Assembly: GCA_903958995.1 (NCBI GenBank)
Contig: CAJBVG010000289.1
Span: 1-33,232, forward strand
Length of the DNA stretch: 33,232 nucleotides
Source of the DNA: an uncultured bacterium
GTDB lineage: Bacteria > Bacteroidota > Bacteroidia > Sphingobacteriales > Sphingobacteriaceae
Direction of reading: 5' to 3'
The position numbers and the translations under genes are program-made. The first letter of the stretch is position 1, and each line of letters opens with the position of its first letter. Positions 31,651 through 33,232 of this stretch are shown here, one piece after another. The notes beneath the pieces are model-generated. The model was not told where the DNA came from and made no database searches. It was given only the letters and a program-made list of their open reading frames with translations.

Positions 31651-32556
31651 ATGCAGCCGAGAAGTTTCATGCAAAATGTGCTCAGACTCCTACTTTTATT
31701 TGTCGCGTTTAATTTAATAGGCTCTGTGGTTACCCTTGTATTATTACGTAGCCTATTTAATATTGATGGGGTGGATGTGATTAATCAACTTCAAAGTGCA
31801 GATGTTAGCGCATCTACTATTAATGCACTAAAATTCATGCAATTCATTCAAGTGTTTTTTTCTTTTATTATTCCCGCTCATTTATTCGCACGCTCACAAT
31901 CCGATAATCAAGTAGTTGATTATTTAAGTTTACATACCACACACTGGAAACATTTTCTAATTGGAGCTTTATTGATATTTGCAATTTCTCCATTAGTTAC
32001 TTTTTCATCTGCAATAAACGAACAAATTACATTCCCGAGTTACTTTTCAAACATCGAACACTATTTTAAAAATCAACAAATTCAATCTCAAAAATTCGCT
32101 ACCTTGTTTTTAAAAGATAATACGGGTAAAGATTTACTTATCAATTTATTTGTTGTCGGAGTTTTGGCCGCCTTTTCTGAAGAATTATTTTTTAGAGGTG
32201 TCCTGCAAAAATTATTAATAAACCATTTTAATAATGTGCACCTTGCCATTCTAGCTTGTGCTATTTTATTTAGTTCATTACACCAAGAGTTCTATGCTTT
32301 AATTCCTAGAATTTTATTGGGCTTATTATTAGGATATGCCTACGTATACTCCAAATCCTTATGGGTGCCTATACTTATTCATTTTATAAACAATGCTTCT
32401 GCTGTACTTCTTGATTCTTTCTTTAAACAAGGCATTACATCTTTCAATCCAAATTCAAATGATTATTTTGGCATAGCAGGTGTTTTAATTTCATTTGTCG
32501 CAACAATTGCTTTATTTTGGTATTGGCAAAAAAACAAAGCACCTAGTATACTTTAG
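31651..32556 (+). CDS. CPBP-family intramembrane glutamic protease
   Basis: A 301-residue multi-pass membrane protein of the CPBP (CAAX protease and bacteriocin-processing) family. At least six hydrophobic segments are visible. The active-site motif EELFFRG lies near residue 176, and the second and third motifs are seen in HQEFYALIPRILLGLLLGYA and VPILIHFINNASAVL, giving the Glu/His set needed for activity. Bacterial members have varied or unknown roles. It is followed two bases later by the DUF2007 gene, with which it forms an operon with cdsA. Confidence 0.9.
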   Translation: MQPRSFMQNVLRLLLLFVAFNLIGSVVTLVLLRSLFNIDGVDVINQLQSADVSASTINALKFMQFIQVFFSFIIPAHLFARSQSDNQVVDYLSLHTTHWKHFLIGALLIFAISPLVTFSSAINEQITFPSYFSNIEHYFKNQQIQSQKFATLFLKDNTGKDLLINLFVVGVLAAFSEELFFRGVLQKLLINHFNNVHLAILACAILFSSLHQEFYALIPRILLGLLLGYAYVYSKSLWVPILIHFINNASAVLLDSFFKQGITSFNPNSNDYFGIAGVLISFVATIALFWYWQKNKAPSIL

Positions 32557-32558
32557 TT

Positions 32559-32765
32559 ATGGAGAAAGATTGGATTAAAATTTACAGCTCAGCCAACTCC
32601 TATAATGCATCATTAGTTTCTACTATTTTGCAAGATCACGATATTGAAGTGGTAGAGTTAAATAAACGCGATTCCAGTTATATGAATTTTGGAGAAGTGG
32701 AATTATATATACACCCTAAAAATTTTGATACTGCAATCGAAATTATTATTAAAAACGAATTATGA
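32559..32765 (+). CDS. DUF2007-type small protein
   Basis: A 68-residue protein beginning MEKDWIKIYSSANSYNASLV and containing ILQDHDIEVVELNKRDSSY and VELYIHPKNFDTAIEII, the pattern of the DUF2007 'putative signal transducing' family, a small ferredoxin-like fold. No biochemical role is established. It begins two bases after the CPBP gene and overlaps the next gene by four bases (ATGA), so it is translationally coupled on both sides. Confidence 0.85.
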   Translation: MEKDWIKIYSSANSYNASLVSTILQDHDIEVVELNKRDSSYMNFGEVELYIHPKNFDTAIEIIIKNEL

Positions 32766-33232
32766 ACAATTTCCTAACTAGAACAATCACTGCCGTATTT
32801 TTTTCAATTACTTGCGTAGCTTGTATTTTTTTCGGTGGATACATTCACTTATTATTTTTTATTTTTTCAATACTAGCCTTTAATGAATATTTAAAAATTA
32901 ATGGCCCTAAAAAAAGAAAAGCATTAAATCGTTTATATGTTTTATTTGCTTTAATAATGTCGGCAACATTTGCACTAGCACAACTAGGTGCAATTGACGA
33001 GAAATACATTTGGATCAATGTGTTTTCAATGGCCTCTGTTTTTCTAATTGAATTGTATCAAAAAGAACAACTTCCTTTTGATCAAATTGGCAAGCTCATT
33101 CTTGGTTATGCCTACGTTATTATTCCTTTTGCCATGTTTACGGGTTTAGGGTATATCGTATCTGGAGATTATAATTATGAAATACCATTGGGTTTTTTGT
33201 TTTTAGTATGGGCTAATGATAGTGGTGCTTAT
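32762..33232 (+). CDS. cdsA: Phosphatidate cytidylyltransferase, N-terminal part, cut by window edge
   Basis: The frame runs from ATG 32762 to the last base, 157 residues, without a stop. It starts MNNFLTRTITAVFFS and has several hydrophobic segments (about 10-25, 28-42, 58-76, 88-100, 115-135, 141-152). The final LGFLFLVWANDSGAY matches the conserved CdsA region where an Asp-rich stretch begins, and the family assignment rests largely on it. CdsA makes CDP-diacylglycerol from phosphatidate and CTP in the inner membrane, the branch point for phospholipid synthesis. It overlaps the DUF2007 gene by four bases (ATGA). The C-terminal catalytic motif is outside the window. Confidence 0.85.
   Translation, partial: MNNFLTRTITAVFFSITCVACIFFGGYIHLLFFIFSILAFNEYLKINGPKKRKALNRLYVLFALIMSATFALAQLGAIDEKYIWINVFSMASVFLIELYQKEQLPFDQIGKLILGYAYVIIPFAMFTGLGYIVSGDYNYEIPLGFLFLVWANDSGAY

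Overview
The window looks like chromosomal DNA from an AT-rich member of the Bacteroidota. The signs are three large secreted proteins with type IX secretion (T9SS) C-terminal sorting domains, a carboxypeptidase-regulatory-domain/DUF5686 outer-membrane protein, TonB-like, Nudix, M1 and S9 genes of Bacteroidota type, weak Shine-Dalgarno sequences, and several exact matches to the Bacteroidota -7 promoter box TAnnTTTG. I cannot name a genus. No rRNA, tRNA, CRISPR array, transposase or phage gene was seen.

Layout. 1-681 (-) is the start of an LTA-synthase-like membrane sulfatase-superfamily gene cut by the window edge. 682-881 is a divergent leader with a TAnnTTTG promoter and a probable SAM-II-type riboswitch in front of metK (+, 882-2135), which ends in a strong terminator. 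2281-6939 (-) is a DUF5686 outer-membrane protein, a previously uncalled 40-residue membrane protein starting inside the stop codon of the preceding gene, and an S9 peptidase. 7010-9247 (+) is a Nudix hydrolase and an M1 peptidase. 9281-11474 (-) is a HELAH metalloprotein with xseA and xseB. 11542-11940 (+) is a TonB-domain protein. 12005-15537 (-) is sdhC-sdhA-sdhB. 15685-21813 (-) is three T9SS cargo proteins, all apparently beta-propellers. 21863-24054 (-) is cphB, an isoaspartyl peptidase and a lipoprotein, divergent from cphA at 24185-26800 (+): a complete cyanophycin synthesis and breakdown locus. 26925-33232 holds an SDR, a FAD oxidoreductase, a YugP-type zinc protease, a four-helix-bundle (23S IVS/Avd-like) protein, apaG, dusB, a CPBP protease, a DUF2007 protein and the start of cdsA.

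The most unusual signal is non-coding. At least seven 3'-intergenic sites (11951, 12791, 17602, 19344, 26802, 27679, 29722) carry hairpins whose arms are tandem 7- or 8-nt words: a fixed core of about six bases plus variable letters. Each site or pair of sites has its own word: TGAGATA, GTTATTNN, RTRGAANN, CGAATTNN, GTATTAT/GTACAAA. One such hairpin contains the four-helix-bundle gene between its arms, and its arms nearly match a gene-less hairpin inside the sdh operon. This invites the hypothesis of a hairpin-repeat family linked to an Avd/IVS-type protein. That link is inference; the repeats themselves are directly visible.

The housekeeping genes cover methionine/SAM, the TCA cycle and respiration, DNA repair, tRNA modification and phospholipid synthesis. 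The cyanophycin locus adds a nitrogen and carbon store: CphA polymerises Asp-Arg units, CphB releases beta-Asp-Arg, and the isoaspartyl peptidase yields free Asp and Arg.
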